From Acidobacteriota bacterium (lineage in GTDB: Bacteria > Acidobacteriota > Terriglobia > Bryobacterales > Bryobacteraceae): a stretch of DNA of 64,000 bases. The stretch lies in assembly GCA_026393985.1 (NCBI GenBank), contig JAPKZB010000079.1, positions 62,001-126,000 of the forward strand, written 5' to 3'. Below the pieces are notes generated by a model. It did no database searches. It was not told the origin of the DNA and was given only the letters and a program-made list of their open reading frames with translations. The stretch's first letter is position 1; every line of letters begins with the position of its first letter. Shown here piece after piece: positions 24,146-35,958 of this stretch. The position numbers and the translations under genes were made by a program.

Positions 24146-25513
24146 CTATTTCTTCTTGCGGGAAACCCAGCCGGGTTTGTTCACCTGCCGTCCGCGGCCG
24201 ATGGCGAGCGCTTCGCCCGGGACCGATTCGGTAATCACGCTACCCGCGGCGATGTAGCTGCCGGCTTCGAGCGTGACAGGGGCCACCAGCGTCGCGTTGC
24301 TGCCGACAAAGACGCCTTCACCGATCGTGGTCGGATGCTTATGGACGCCATCGTAGTTGCAGGTGATCGTGCCGGCGCCGACGTTTGAGCGGGCGCCGAT
24401 TGCGGCATCGCCGAGATAGGCCAGATGGTTGGCCTTGGCGCCATCGCCCAACTGCGTGTTCTTGAGTTCGACGAAGTTGCCGATGTGGGCGTGGGCGCCG
24501 ACCACGTTGTGCATCCGCAGGCGGGCAAAGGGGCCGATGCGGGCGCCGCCGCCGACGCGGGAGTCTTCGACGATGGAGTAGGGATGGATGAGGACCCCAT
24601 CGTCGAGCGTGGCGTTGGCGAGGATGGTTCCGGCGCCGATGCGGCAGTCGGCTCCGATCGTGGTGCAGCCCAGGAGGCGGACGCCGGATTCCACGATCGT
24701 ATCGGCGCCGATGGTGACATCGACGTCGACGGTGATGGTCTCGGGTTTTTCGAGCGTGACCCCGCTCAGCATGAGTTCGGTGGTCTTGCGGGCGCGGAAG
24801 ATGGCGTCGACTTTGGCGAGTTCGACGCGGGTGTTGATGCCGAGCAGTTCGTCGGGGTCGGCGAGGATGCGGGCTTGGGTCAGGTGGCCGGCGGCGCGGA
24901 GCAGTTCGACGATGTCGGTGAGGTAGAACTCGCCGGCGGGGTTATTGGTGCCGATGGCATCGATGTGCGCCCAGAGCTTTTCGGCGCGGAAGCAGTAGAT
25001 TCCGGAGTTGATTTCCCGGATCTCGCGTTGGGCGGGTGTGGCGGCCTTGTGCTCGACGATGCCGGCCACGTGGCCGACGGGGTCGCGGAGAATGCGGCCG
25101 TAGCCGGTGGGGTCGTCGAGGATGGCCGTGAGGACGGTGGCGGTCTTCGGGCGGTCGTTGACGAGGGCGGCGAGCGTTGCGGCGGTGAGCAGCGGGGCAT
25201 CGCCGTAGAGGATGACCAGATGTCCGGCGGCCGGGGCGGCGGCGCGGGCGCAGCGGACCGCGTGGCCGGTGCCGAGCTGCTCGGTCTGCTCGGCGGTGCA
25301 TACGCCGTAGGGCGCGAGCACGGCGCGGACGGCATCGGCGCCGTGGCCCACCACGACGACGATATTCTCCGGCTCGGCCACTGTGCGGGCCAGGCGGACA
25401 ACGTGCTCGATCAAGGTGAGCCCGCCGGCGCGATGGAGGACTTTGGGCGTCTTCGAGCGCATGCGCGTGCCCATGCCGGCGGCGAGGATCACAACAGATA
25501 CGGGGGCGTTCAT
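24146..25513 (-). CDS. glmU: Bifunctional UDP-N-acetylglucosamine pyrophosphorylase / glucosamine-1-phosphate acetyltransferase
   Basis: The 455-residue GlmU makes UDP-GlcNAc for peptidoglycan and lipopolysaccharide. The N-terminal uridylyltransferase has LAAGMGTRMRSKTPKVLH and the LYGDAPLL metal-binding site. The C-terminal left-handed β-helix acetyltransferase shows hexapeptide repeats (IGADTIVESGVRLLG, IGAGTILANATLDDG) and the site GAGTITCNYDGVHKHPT. It is the last gene of the valS operon, overlapping the yvcK end by 4 bases (ATGA-type coupling). Confidence 0.97.
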   Translation of the reverse strand: MNAPVSVVILAAGMGTRMRSKTPKVLHRAGGLTLIEHVVRLARTVAEPENIVVVVGHGADAVRAVLAPYGVCTAEQTEQLGTGHAVRCARAAAPAAGHLVILYGDAPLLTAATLAALVNDRPKTATVLTAILDDPTGYGRILRDPVGHVAGIVEHKAATPAQREIREINSGIYCFRAEKLWAHIDAIGTNNPAGEFYLTDIVELLRAAGHLTQARILADPDELLGINTRVELAKVDAIFRARKTTELMLSGVTLEKPETITVDVDVTIGADTIVESGVRLLGCTTIGADCRIGAGTILANATLDDGVLIHPYSIVEDSRVGGGARIGPFARLRMHNVVGAHAHIGNFVELKNTQLGDGAKANHLAYLGDAAIGARSNVGAGTITCNYDGVHKHPTTIGEGVFVGSNATLVAPVTLEAGSYIAAGSVITESVPGEALAIGRGRQVNKPGWVSRKKK

Positions 25514-26577
25514 AGGGGTTGACGGACTCCTTCAATTTGGCGTCGGCGCCTGCCGAGGCGGGCCAGTTTCAGAATAACGGCGGCCGTGGCCGCGGGATTG
25601 TGGCGGATCTTTTCGCCCTCGCTGAGCAGGTCCGCTTTGAGAACTTCGAGTCCCATTTCGCGCAGGGCTACCGTATCATTTTCCACCGGTAGCGCCTGTT
25701 TGGCGGCATAGCGGCCGAGTTGACGGGGATGAATGCCTTGCGAGTTCAGCACCACATAGTTGAGAAACTGCGCCCGCTCCTGCCCGGTAAGGCCGGTATG
25801 GCGGATGATGGCCCGGATGTGGTCCGAGGCGGTGAAATTGACGGTTTCGCCGGGCTGCCACATCAGGTTGCCGATGGAGACCTTCAGCGCAGGACTGGCG
25901 GCGATGGCCTGGGGGATGCCGGCGACGAGCAGGTTGGGAATGATGCTCGTGAACAGCGACCCGGGGCCGAGCGTGATCAGGTCGGCGCTGGCGATGGCGG
26001 CCAGGGCTTCGGGCAGCGGTTGGGGACGTTTGGGCAGAATACGGATTTCGCGAATCGGCGAGCGGCTTTTCGAGATACTGCTTTCGCCGCTAACCAAGGT
26101 GCCGTCGTGCAGTTTCGCGCTGATGACGACGTTCTCGGCCGTTGAGGGAATGATCTGGCCGCAGCAGGCCAGCACGCCGCTGGCAAAGCGCACCGCGCTG
26201 GCGAAGTCGCCCGTGAGGTGGGTGAGCGCCGTCAGGAACAGGTTGCCGAAGCTGTGCCCTTTGAGGCCGCGGCCGCCGGTGAACCGGTACTGGAACAACT
26301 GGCTGAGCAGCGCCTCTTCTTCGGCGAGGGCGACGAGGCAGTTGCGAACGTCGCCGGGGGGGAGGACGGAGAAGTCCCGCCGGAGCCGCCCGGAGCTGCC
26401 GCCGTCGTCGGTGACCGTGACCACCGCGGAGAGCGAGATTACGGGATTGTCGGCCGAGGCGTGCTGCTTGAGCCCTTTGAGGAGAGAGGAAAGGCCGGTG
26501 CCGCCGCCGATCGTGACAACGCGCAAGGGGCCGCGCTGAGCGGGCTTAGCGCCCCGCGATCTTTTCGCTGTAGACAA
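25510..26577 (-). CDS. YvcK/CofD-like gluconeogenesis factor
   Basis: A Rossmann-type UDP-sugar-binding protein of the CofD-like/YvcK branch: RVVTIGGGTGLSSLLKGLK, VVTVTDDGGSSGRLRRDF, PPGDVRNCLVALAEEE, and ITLGPGSLFTSIIPNLLV. In Bacillus it supports cell shape and gluconeogenic growth and binds UDP-GlcNAc, which fits its coupling to glmU here. The start is uncertain: TTG 26577 gives a 26-residue Lys/Arg-rich extension, while TTG 26526 gives the usual MRVVTIGGGTG. The frameshift in the preceding TPR gene affects this choice. Confidence 0.9.
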   Translation of the reverse strand: MSTAKRSRGAKPAQRGPLRVVTIGGGTGLSSLLKGLKQHASADNPVISLSAVVTVTDDGGSSGRLRRDFSVLPPGDVRNCLVALAEEEALLSQLFQYRFTGGRGLKGHSFGNLFLTALTHLTGDFASAVRFASGVLACCGQIIPSTAENVVISAKLHDGTLVSGESSISKSRSPIREIRILPKRPQPLPEALAAIASADLITLGPGSLFTSIIPNLLVAGIPQAIAASPALKVSIGNLMWQPGETVNFTASDHIRAIIRHTGLTGQERAQFLNYVVLNSQGIHPRQLGRYAAKQALPVENDTVALREMGLEVLKADLLSEGEKIRHNPAATAAVILKLARLGRRRRQIEGVRQPL

Positions 26578-27087
26578 GTTCCCTTACCGGAGAGTGCTGG
26601 AGTGCTTCTTGGAAATCTGCATCGGTACGGGCGGCGGCGCGGTTGGCCGGTTGAATCTCGATGGCGCGGGCGAGGCTTTCCGCGGCGCCGCGATAGTTTC
26701 CCTGGAGCCCGCGCGCCACGGCGAGGGCATAGTGGATGTGGTCGGCGCCCGGCGCCAGGCCGGCTCTTTCGTCAGGGCCGTTTCCGCCGCGGCCAGTTTG
26801 CGCTGATTGGTGAGAGCGAGTCCGTAGGTGTAATAGTCCTCGGCCGAACTCAGCGCCGGCTCCGCACTATTGCCGAGACGCTGCTGGCACATCCGGGCGT
26901 GCATCTGCGCGGTCTGCCCGACATCCAGGTTCGGCCCCTTGCCTGCTTCTACGAACAGCGGCATGGCAGCGGCGAACTCCCGGCGGTGGAATAACTGCAC
27001 CGCTTCTTCAAAAGCCGCCAACTGGGGATCAACCGCCTTGGCTGGCGAATGGGCGGGCGCTTTCTTGCTGGGTCCCGATTTCGACAT
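26546..27087 (-). pseudogene. TPR-like protein gene with a frameshift near 26763-26772
   Basis: As read, the frame from ATG 27087 starts well (AAFEEAVQLFHRREFAAAMPLF, a TPR-type helix pair) but after ETALTK turns into a Pro/Ser/Arg-rich sequence and stops at 26584. Shifting one base gives a convincing continuation: AGLAPGADHIHYALAVARG, GNYRGAAESLARAIEIQP, then ELVYSEKIAGR and TAA at 26546. The intact product would be about 180 residues with two to three TPR units. A single missing base explains this, either a true mutation or a sequencing error. The restored frame overlaps the yvcK start region. It is the sixth gene of the valS operon. Confidence 0.7.
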
Positions 27088-27102
27088 GATTACCCTGACT
27101 CA

Positions 27103-27765
27103 CTAGTATAGAAAGAATAGACTCAGTCTGGGGATGCCTAGTTTGTCGAACAGTTGCCGGTCGAGGAAGCTCTTCTCGAGCAAGGCCAGTTCGGCGGCGC
27201 CCATGCGGCTGCGGTGCGGCTTGAGTTGTGCCTCCAGATCGCGGCGCAAGGCGACTAAGTCGGCCTCACTCAGGGCCAGCCGCGCCCGGGCCAGAACGCG
27301 CTCCTCGAGTGTCGTCAACCTTTGTTCCAGCGCTTGAAGATCGGCATGCACGGTGTCGATGCCGGCGGCGAGGGCCGCCAAGGAATCGGCTTCTTCGATA
27401 AAGCCACGGTCGCGCAGCGCCGCGCTGTTGGCGGTAAGGAAGGCCTGCACGCGGTCCTGCGGCAGGGAGTCTTCGTTAGTTGGCGCGGCTTTGGCGGTCC
27501 GGTTGCGCGCCATATCTTCGGCTGCTTTCTTAATGGCCTGGCTGCAGTAACTCAGTGAGTTGACCTGCTGGAACTTGGGCCGCTTGCGGGAAAACGCATC
27601 GTCAATGCCGCGCAGCACCGCTTCGAGGGGAACGTCGGCGGCTTTCCAGCTTTCCACCAGCGCCCAGTCGATGGGCGACATTAGAAAAAGGCTGGTGCCG
27701 CGGGCTTTCTGGAAATGCTCCTCGACCTCGGTGAAGTAATTGAAGTAGTTCAGTTCCTCTCCCAT
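27103..27765 (-). CDS. Hypothetical protein in the valS-glmU operon
   Basis: A 220-residue soluble protein. The N terminus MGEELNYFNYFTEVEEHFQKARGT is aromatic-rich and includes an SPIDWALVESWKAADVPLEAVLRGIDDAF region. The last 90 residues are strongly helical and coiled-coil-like (DLQALEQRLTTLEERVLARARLALSEADLVAL). The position between coaX and the TPR gene, with a 16-base overlap with coaX, shows tight co-expression. No function known to me; the N-terminal part looks like a small helical adaptor. Confidence 0.75.
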   Translation of the reverse strand: MGEELNYFNYFTEVEEHFQKARGTSLFLMSPIDWALVESWKAADVPLEAVLRGIDDAFSRKRPKFQQVNSLSYCSQAIKKAAEDMARNRTAKAAPTNEDSLPQDRVQAFLTANSAALRDRGFIEEADSLAALAAGIDTVHADLQALEQRLTTLEERVLARARLALSEADLVALRRDLEAQLKPHRSRMGAAELALLEKSFLDRQLFDKLGIPRLSLFFLY

Positions 27766-28511
27766 AGCAGGCGCAACCCCTTGAGCGTCAGATCTTCATC
27801 GAGGTGCTGCACCAGACGGGACCCGGCGCGGATAAGCGGCGCCTGGCCACCGGTGGCGATCACCTGCGGTTGGCCGCCGAGTTCGCCGGCTAGCCGTTCA
27901 ATCAGACCGTCCACCATTCCCATGGTGCCGTAGTACAGCCCGCTCTGAATGGAGCCGACCGTGGTGGTGCCGATGAGCTTGGAAGGCTGCTCGAAGTTCA
28001 CCTGCGGCAGCAGCGCCGTCTTGGCGAACAGGCCGGAGAGCGAGATGCCGATGCCAGGGTAGATGAGACCGCCCAGGTAGGCCGCATCGGCCGAGATCAC
28101 GTCGAAGGTAATGGCCGTGCCGAGGTCGATGACGATGGCCGGGCCGCCGTAGAGGCAATACGCCGCCACGCCGTTGACAATGCGGTCGGCGCCTACCTCT
28201 TTCGGATTGTCGTAGCGGATGGCGAGGCCGAGGTTCATCTCCGTTGAGACGAACACCGCCTGCCGGTCGAAGTACTTGCCCACCATCTCCGCCAGCGTGC
28301 CGTTGATGACGGGCACGACCGAGGAGATGATAATGCCGCGGACGTCGGCCAGATTCAGGTTCGAGAGCGCAAAGACGTTGCGGAGCAGAATGCCCCACTC
28401 GTCGGCCGTTTGTTCCCGGATGGTGCGCAGCCGCCAGCGGCCGATGAGCACCTCGCCGCGGAAGGCGCCAATGGTGATGTTGGTATTGCCAACGTCGAGA
28501 GCTAAGAGCAT
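27750..28511 (-). CDS. coaX: Type III pantothenate kinase
   Basis: CoaX phosphorylates pantothenate in the first step of coenzyme A synthesis. The ASKHA-fold signatures are present: LLALDVGNTNITIGAF (phosphate loop), EVGADRIVNGVAAY, and VIDLGTAITFDVIS, plus the late IATGGQAPLI. The 253-residue length is typical. It overlaps birA by 10 bases and the following hypothetical gene by 16, in the middle of the valS operon; the birA-coaX order is common in bacteria. Confidence 0.96.
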   Translation of the reverse strand: MLLALDVGNTNITIGAFRGEVLIGRWRLRTIREQTADEWGILLRNVFALSNLNLADVRGIIISSVVPVINGTLAEMVGKYFDRQAVFVSTEMNLGLAIRYDNPKEVGADRIVNGVAAYCLYGGPAIVIDLGTAITFDVISADAAYLGGLIYPGIGISLSGLFAKTALLPQVNFEQPSKLIGTTTVGSIQSGLYYGTMGMVDGLIERLAGELGGQPQVIATGGQAPLIRAGSRLVQHLDEDLTLKGLRLLWERN

Positions 28512-29224
28512 GGACGGACGCCTCCGGCGAGAATCGTGTGTCGGCGGCCCTGGTCGTCTTCGAGCAGCAGGTAGCCGTGCGGGTCGAGGCCGACCGTGGT
28601 GCCGCGGACCTCGGCGCCGTTGAGTTCGACGGCGACGCGGCGGCCGCGGACGTAGCTCGATTGTTGCGTGAAGGCGGCCAGAATCGCATCCATGGGGAGC
28701 CGGACGAAGGTTTCCAAGCTGCGCAGGACTTCAATCAGCAGCTCTTCGCGCCCCCACGGCCGGCCGGTGGCCAGGCGGAGGCTCGTGGCGATAGCGGCCA
28801 GCTCCGGCGGAAAGGACTCGTGGTTGACGTTGATGCCAATGCCGGCCAGCACGCGGTCCTCGTGGCCCTGGGTGAGAATGCCGCAGCACTTCCGGTCGCC
28901 GGCCAGCAGGTCGTTCGGCCAGCGGATATCGCAGCGCAGACCCGAGTAGCGGCCGATGGCCTCCTGCACGGCCAGGCCAATGGCCATCGTCAGCACCGGC
29001 AGCGGCTTGGTGCGCAGCACCACGGTGCAATAGAGGCCATCGCCCGGTGCCGAGTGCCAGGGGCGGCTGTAGCGGCCGACGCCGTGAGTCTGGGCGTCGG
29101 CGATGACGACCGCGCCGTCGTCGGGAACCTGCGCGGCAACGGCCATCGTCGAGCCGGTCTCTTGATAAAAATCAACGCGGCGGCCGGGGAAGGCGGCGCG
29201 AACCAGAGCGGGGTCGAAGGGCAT
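28502..29224 (-). CDS. birA: Biotin--[acetyl-CoA-carboxylase] ligase, catalytic type
   Basis: The 240-residue enzyme attaches biotin to the carboxyl-carrier protein. It has ETGSTMAVAAQ, the biotinyl-AMP loop HGVGRYSRPWHS (GRGRxGRxW in most homologues, so the first Arg is Val here), the IRWPNDLL motif and KCCGILTQ. There is no N-terminal helix-turn-helix, so it is an enzyme only, not a biotin-operon repressor. It begins on the last base of nadC and runs into coaX. Confidence 0.93.
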   Translation of the reverse strand: MPFDPALVRAAFPGRRVDFYQETGSTMAVAAQVPDDGAVVIADAQTHGVGRYSRPWHSAPGDGLYCTVVLRTKPLPVLTMAIGLAVQEAIGRYSGLRCDIRWPNDLLAGDRKCCGILTQGHEDRVLAGIGINVNHESFPPELAAIATSLRLATGRPWGREELLIEVLRSLETFVRLPMDAILAAFTQQSSYVRGRRVAVELNGAEVRGTTVGLDPHGYLLLEDDQGRRHTILAGGVRPCS

Positions 29225-30084
29225 CAGGCTTCCAGGTGCAACCGGAAGTTGATATCTACCGCGATGGCCGAATGGGTCAGCGCGCCGACAGAGATGAAGT
29301 CCGGACCGGCCACGGCGTAGTCGCGGAGTTTTTCAAGGCGCATGCCGCCGGACAGTTCGACGGTAGCGCGCTTGTTGATCACGCGGATCCATTCGGTGGC
29401 CTCCTCCGGGGTGAGGTTGTCGAGCAGCAGATGCTCGGCGCCGAAGGTAAGCGCCTCTTCGAGTTCGCGGCGGGTGCGGACTTCAATCTCGATCCGCACC
29501 CCGGGCGGCAGTCCAGCGGCGCGGACGGCGGCGATGGCCTGCTCGACGCCGCCGGCGGCGGTGATGTGGTTATTCTTGATCAGCACGGCGTCGAACAAAC
29601 CGAGGCGATGATTGACGGCGCCGCCGGCCAAGGTGGCAATTTTTTCGAGGCGCCGGAGGCCGGGCGTGGTCTTGCGCGTATCGAGGATGCGGCAGCCGGT
29701 GCCGGCGACCGCCTCGACGTGCTTGCGGGTGTAGGTGGCAATGCCCGAAAGGCGCTGCATGAAGTTGAGCGCCACGCGTTCGGCGGTGAGCAGCGTGCGC
29801 GCGCTACCGCGGACCGTGGCGAGCACGTCGCCGTCGGCGGCGCGGTCGCCGCTGGCGACGTGGAGGCCGAGGAACTGGATGCCGCCGAGTTCAGCGTAGA
29901 TCATCGGCAGCAGTTCGACGCCGGCGACCACTATGTCCTGCCGCGCGATGAAGCGGCCGTTGGCGCGCCGATGGGCGGCCACCGTGGAGTTGGTGGTCAG
30001 GTCGCCGGAGCCGATGTCTTCGGCTAAGGCACGCTGGACGGCATCGCGAATCTCGGGATGGTCGAAATCAAAGTTCGTCATCAC
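29224..30084 (-). CDS. nadC: Nicotinate-nucleotide pyrophosphorylase (carboxylating)
   Basis: A 286-residue quinolinate phosphoribosyltransferase of NAD synthesis. Motifs: ALAEDIGSGDLTTNS near the N terminus, ERVALNFMQRLSGIAT, CRILDTRKTTPGLRRLEK, GGAVNHRLGLFDAVLIKNNH and LLLDNLTPEEA. The complete α/β-barrel length is present. nadA and nadB are not in this window. It overlaps valS by 4 bases. Confidence 0.96.
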   Translation of the reverse strand: MMTNFDFDHPEIRDAVQRALAEDIGSGDLTTNSTVAAHRRANGRFIARQDIVVAGVELLPMIYAELGGIQFLGLHVASGDRAADGDVLATVRGSARTLLTAERVALNFMQRLSGIATYTRKHVEAVAGTGCRILDTRKTTPGLRRLEKIATLAGGAVNHRLGLFDAVLIKNNHITAAGGVEQAIAAVRAAGLPPGVRIEIEVRTRRELEEALTFGAEHLLLDNLTPEEATEWIRVINKRATVELSGGMRLEKLRDYAVAGPDFISVGALTHSAIAVDINFRLHLEA

Positions 30085-32738
30085 TTCAGCTCCCCGAGGG
30101 CCTCCTGACTCTTGGCCAGTTGGGCCCGATAGTCGGCCAGTTTCTCGCGCATGGAGGCCAGCACCTTTTCGGGGGCTTTGGCCAGAAACGCTTCATTTGA
30201 CAGCTGGGCCTCGGAGCTGGCGATAACCTTGCTCAACTGGTCGATCTCTTTGCGCAGACGGTCGCGCTGGGCGTCGAGCTGGGCGGCCGAGACGGCGAGC
30301 ACGAGGTCAAACTCGGGCGTCGAGCGCTTGCTGCCCTTGACGCGTTCGGCGCTGGCCGGGGCGAGCGTCAGTTGCAGATTGGCGAGTTTCTCGATGGCCT
30401 CCTTCTGCGCGGCCGCCAGTGACGAAACGAAGCCGTCGGCGTAGATGACGGCTTCGAAGGGCGCCTTGGGGTCGAGCTTGTTTTCGGCCCGTAGCGTCCG
30501 GGCGGCCGTGATGAGCTCCTGCAGAGTGGCCATGTCGCGTTCGGCCTCCGGGTCGGCGGCGGCGGGGTCGAACTGAGGGAACGCGGCAAGCGAGATAGAC
30601 TTCTTCTCGTGCGTGCCGAGCCGCTGCCAGAGCTCTTCGGTGAGGAAGGGCATCGAGGGATGCAGCAGCCGAAGCGAAGCGTCGAACACCGTCAGGATGT
30701 TGCGCCAGTGGGCGTTCAGGCCGCTGTTTTCGACAAACCGGAGTTTCTTGAGTTCAATGTACCAGTCGCAGAAATCGTCCCAGAAAAAGTGCCACTGCAG
30801 TTGGGCGGCTTCGTGGAAGCGGTAGGCGTTGATGGCTTTGTTGATCTCGCCGGCGGCGTGGTTCAGGCGGCTGAAGATCCAGCGGTCTTCAAGCGGCACA
30901 GCGCCGTCGATAGCCTCGGGCCGGTAGCTGGCCTGTTCGGCGGGCGACCAGGGTTCGGCGCCGGCGCGTTCGAGATTCAGGAACAGGAAGCGGGCGGCGT
31001 TCCAGATCTTATTGGCGAACGAGCGCGCGGCCTCCATGCGGTCTTCGCTGGCAATGATGTCGGTGCCCGGGGGCGCGGCGAGCAGCAGCGACATGCGGAC
31101 GGCGTCGGTGCCGTACTTTTCGGTAACGCTGAGCGGGTCGATGACGTTGCCCTTGGTCTTGGACATCTTCTGCCGTTCGGCGTCGCGGACGAGGCCGTGG
31201 ATGTAGACCTGGCGGAAGGGCACCTGCTTGGTGCAGTAGAGGCCCATGACCATCATGCGGGCGACCCAGAAGAAGATAATGTCAAAACCAGTGATGAGCA
31301 GCGAGGTGGGGTAGTAGCGTTCGAGGTCAGCGGTCTGGTCGGGCCAGCCGAGTGTGGAGAAGGGCCACAGGCCGGAGCTGTACCAGGTGTCGAGGACGTC
31401 GGGATCCTGGGTGAGATTGGCGCTCTGGCAGTGCTGGCAGACGGTGGGCGTTTCGCGGGCGACGGTGATGCCGGCGCAGTCGCTGCAATGCCAGGCCGGG
31501 ATGCGGTGGCCCCACCACAGCTGGCGCGAGATGCACCAGTCGCGGATGTTGTACATCCACTCGAAGTAGGTTTTGCTCCAGTTTTCGGGGATGAAGACGG
31601 TTTCGCCGGTTTCGACGGCGCGGATGGCCGGGGCGGCCAGCTCCTTCATCTTCACGAACCATTGCTTTGAAATGAGCGGCTCGACGATGGTCGCGCAGCG
31701 CTGGCACTTCGAGATGGGCAGGGCATGCGGCTTGACGGCGCGGAGCAGGCCGGCGGCTTCGAGGTCGGCCAGCACGCGCTTGCGGGCTTCGCCGCGGTCG
31801 AGCCCGGCGTAGGCACCGGCTTCGGCGGTCATCTTCGCCTGCGGGCTGATGACCTGAATAATCGGCAGGCTGTGCCGTTTGCCGGCTTCAAAGTCGTTTG
31901 GGTCGTGGGCCGGGGTGATCTTCACAACGCCGGTGCCGAACTCGGGATCGGCCATGTCGTCGAGGACGATGGGGAGCTCGCGGTTCATGAGCGGCAATTG
32001 AACCGTGTGGCCGTGCAGGTCGCGGTAGCGTTCGTCGCGGGCGTTGATGGCGACGGCGGTATCGCCCAGCATCGTCTCCGGCCGGGTGGTGGCGACGGTG
32101 AGCACGCGGCCGGGTTGACCGGTGACGGGGTAGTCGATTTCCCAGAGGCTGCCGGCGGTGTCTTCGTGGTTGACTTCGAGATCGGAGAGGGCCGTGTTGC
32201 AGCGGGGGCACCAGGTGACCATGTACTCGCCGCGGTAGATGAGCCCGTCTTCGTGCATGCGGACGAAGACTTCGCGCACGGCGCGCGACAGGCCGTCATC
32301 GAGCGTGAAGCGGTTGCGGGTCCAATCGACCGAGTCGCCGATCTTGCGCATCTGCCGTTCGATGTTGCCGCCGTACTGCGCCTTCCACTCCCACACCTTG
32401 GCTTCGAAGGCCTCGCGGCCGAGGTCGTAGCGCGTAATGTTCTGCTTGGCGAGATCGCGTTCCACCACCATCTGCGTGGCGATGCCGGCGTGGTCGGTGC
32501 CGGGGATCCAGAGCGTGTTGTCGCCGATCATCCGGTGGTAGCGGGTGATGACGTCCATTTCGGTGTGGCCGATCATGTGCCCGATGTGGAGTGAACCGGT
32601 GACGTTCGGCGGCGGGATGGCGATCGAGAACATCTTGCCCGGCCGCGCGGGATCGGCTTCATAGATCCCGGACTCTTCCCACCATTGGGCCCAATGGGGT
32701 TCAAACCGTTGGGGCTCATAGACTTTTTCGAGTTGCAT
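30081..32738 (-). CDS. valS: Valyl-tRNA synthetase
   Basis: A class I synthetase of about 885 residues with the HIGH motif (PPPNVTGSLHIGHMIGH), the KMSKS loop as KMSKTKGN, the editing domain, zinc-type cysteine pairs (CQRCATIVE, CSDC, CQHC) and a C-terminal coiled coil (LRKEIDQLSKVIASSEAQL). The start is taken as ATG 32738 (MQLEKVYEPQRFEPHW); the frame is open to a GTG at 32774 without homologous sequence. It leads an eight-gene minus-strand operon and is divergent from serS. Confidence 0.97.
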   Translation of the reverse strand: MQLEKVYEPQRFEPHWAQWWEESGIYEADPARPGKMFSIAIPPPNVTGSLHIGHMIGHTEMDVITRYHRMIGDNTLWIPGTDHAGIATQMVVERDLAKQNITRYDLGREAFEAKVWEWKAQYGGNIERQMRKIGDSVDWTRNRFTLDDGLSRAVREVFVRMHEDGLIYRGEYMVTWCPRCNTALSDLEVNHEDTAGSLWEIDYPVTGQPGRVLTVATTRPETMLGDTAVAINARDERYRDLHGHTVQLPLMNRELPIVLDDMADPEFGTGVVKITPAHDPNDFEAGKRHSLPIIQVISPQAKMTAEAGAYAGLDRGEARKRVLADLEAAGLLRAVKPHALPISKCQRCATIVEPLISKQWFVKMKELAAPAIRAVETGETVFIPENWSKTYFEWMYNIRDWCISRQLWWGHRIPAWHCSDCAGITVARETPTVCQHCQSANLTQDPDVLDTWYSSGLWPFSTLGWPDQTADLERYYPTSLLITGFDIIFFWVARMMVMGLYCTKQVPFRQVYIHGLVRDAERQKMSKTKGNVIDPLSVTEKYGTDAVRMSLLLAAPPGTDIIASEDRMEAARSFANKIWNAARFLFLNLERAGAEPWSPAEQASYRPEAIDGAVPLEDRWIFSRLNHAAGEINKAINAYRFHEAAQLQWHFFWDDFCDWYIELKKLRFVENSGLNAHWRNILTVFDASLRLLHPSMPFLTEELWQRLGTHEKKSISLAAFPQFDPAAADPEAERDMATLQELITAARTLRAENKLDPKAPFEAVIYADGFVSSLAAAQKEAIEKLANLQLTLAPASAERVKGSKRSTPEFDLVLAVSAAQLDAQRDRLRKEIDQLSKVIASSEAQLSNEAFLAKAPEKVLASMREKLADYRAQLAKSQEALGELK

Positions 32739-32753
32739 TCGTGAATCCACCAG

Positions 32754-35180
<2,427 letters not shown>

Positions 35181-35184
<4 letters not shown>

Positions 35185-35840
35185 AGGACGCCGTACTTGG
35201 CGAAGACGTCGCGGAGATAGGCGCCGTTCTGGAGTTCGGCGCGGGAGTGGTTCTCGCGGCGCACCTTGTCGGCGGCGATGCCGAGCACCTCTTCGACCAG
35301 CGCCGCCGGAATGACAATGATCCCATCGTGATCGCCGAAGACGAAATCGCCGGGGTTGACGATCACCTCGCCGCACTCCACTGGAACGTTGTAGCCGGTG
35401 ACGATGCCGCGACCCATCGAATCGACGGGCTTGATGCCGGCGGCAAAGACCGGAAACGAGATCTCTTCAATCTTGCGGATGTCGCGCACCAGGCCGTCGA
35501 CCACGGCGCCGCGGGCCTTCGAGGCGGTCGACAGCAGCTCGCCCCACGGCGCGTTGCGCGTCGATTTCTGCGTGCCGACCACGCAGATCTCGCCGGGCTG
35601 CAGGCTATCGATGGCCTCGATCTCCAAGCCGTAGGGATCCTCCGGGATGTGGTAGATGTCCGAGCAGGTGACCGTGCGGGCCCAGCCGGCCATGACGCAC
35701 CCCGGGTGCACCGGACGGAGGTATTCGCGCATCGCCTGATGGCGCACTCCCAGTTGGTCTAACGCGTCCGACACCACGGCCGTGTAGAGCTCTCTCTCTG
35801 CCATCTCGGCGAGTTCGATCTGCTTGGATAACTCGATCAT
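35181..35840 (-). CDS. RraA-fold aldolase/decarboxylase (HMG aldolase-like)
   Basis: A 219-residue protein of the RraA/4-hydroxy-4-methyl-2-oxoglutarate aldolase family. Signatures are AVVSDALDQLGV, GWARTVTC, NAPWGELLSTASKARGAVVDG followed by LVRD (the Arg-Asp that binds metal and substrate) and GDFVFGDHDGIIVIP. Enzymatic members cleave 2-oxo-hydroxy acids; RNase E-inhibiting RraA lacks some of these residues. Pairing with an enolase-superfamily enzyme supports a catabolic role for a hydroxy- or sugar-acid. TAAGAT at 35849-35854 ends 8 bases before the ATG. Confidence 0.85.
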
Positions 35841-35848
35841 TCCGTACC

Positions 35849-35854
35849 ATCTTA
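35849..35854 (-). promoter_or_regulatory. -10-like box TAAGAT before the aldolase-enolase pair
   Basis: On the minus strand TAAGAT ends 8 bases before the ATG at 35840, so the mRNA should be leaderless or nearly so. Confidence 0.35.
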
Positions 35855-35958
35855 ACGGGAATCGGCCGGGGCTTGCCCCGTGCGTCCAGAATGCGGATCA
35901 GAATGCAGAAGCCGTTGCCAAGCAGGGGGAGGCCTGTGCTAACCTAACGAGTAGCGCG

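Noticed and set aside
24425-25522. 365-codon plus-strand frame opposite glmU
   Set aside because: It is the mirror of a GC-rich gene, Gly/Asp/Val-rich with no domain; glmU on the other strand is unambiguous. The same reasoning removes other long mirror frames, such as 22256-23293, 29236-30027, 40488-42365, 53105-54517 and 60492-61961.
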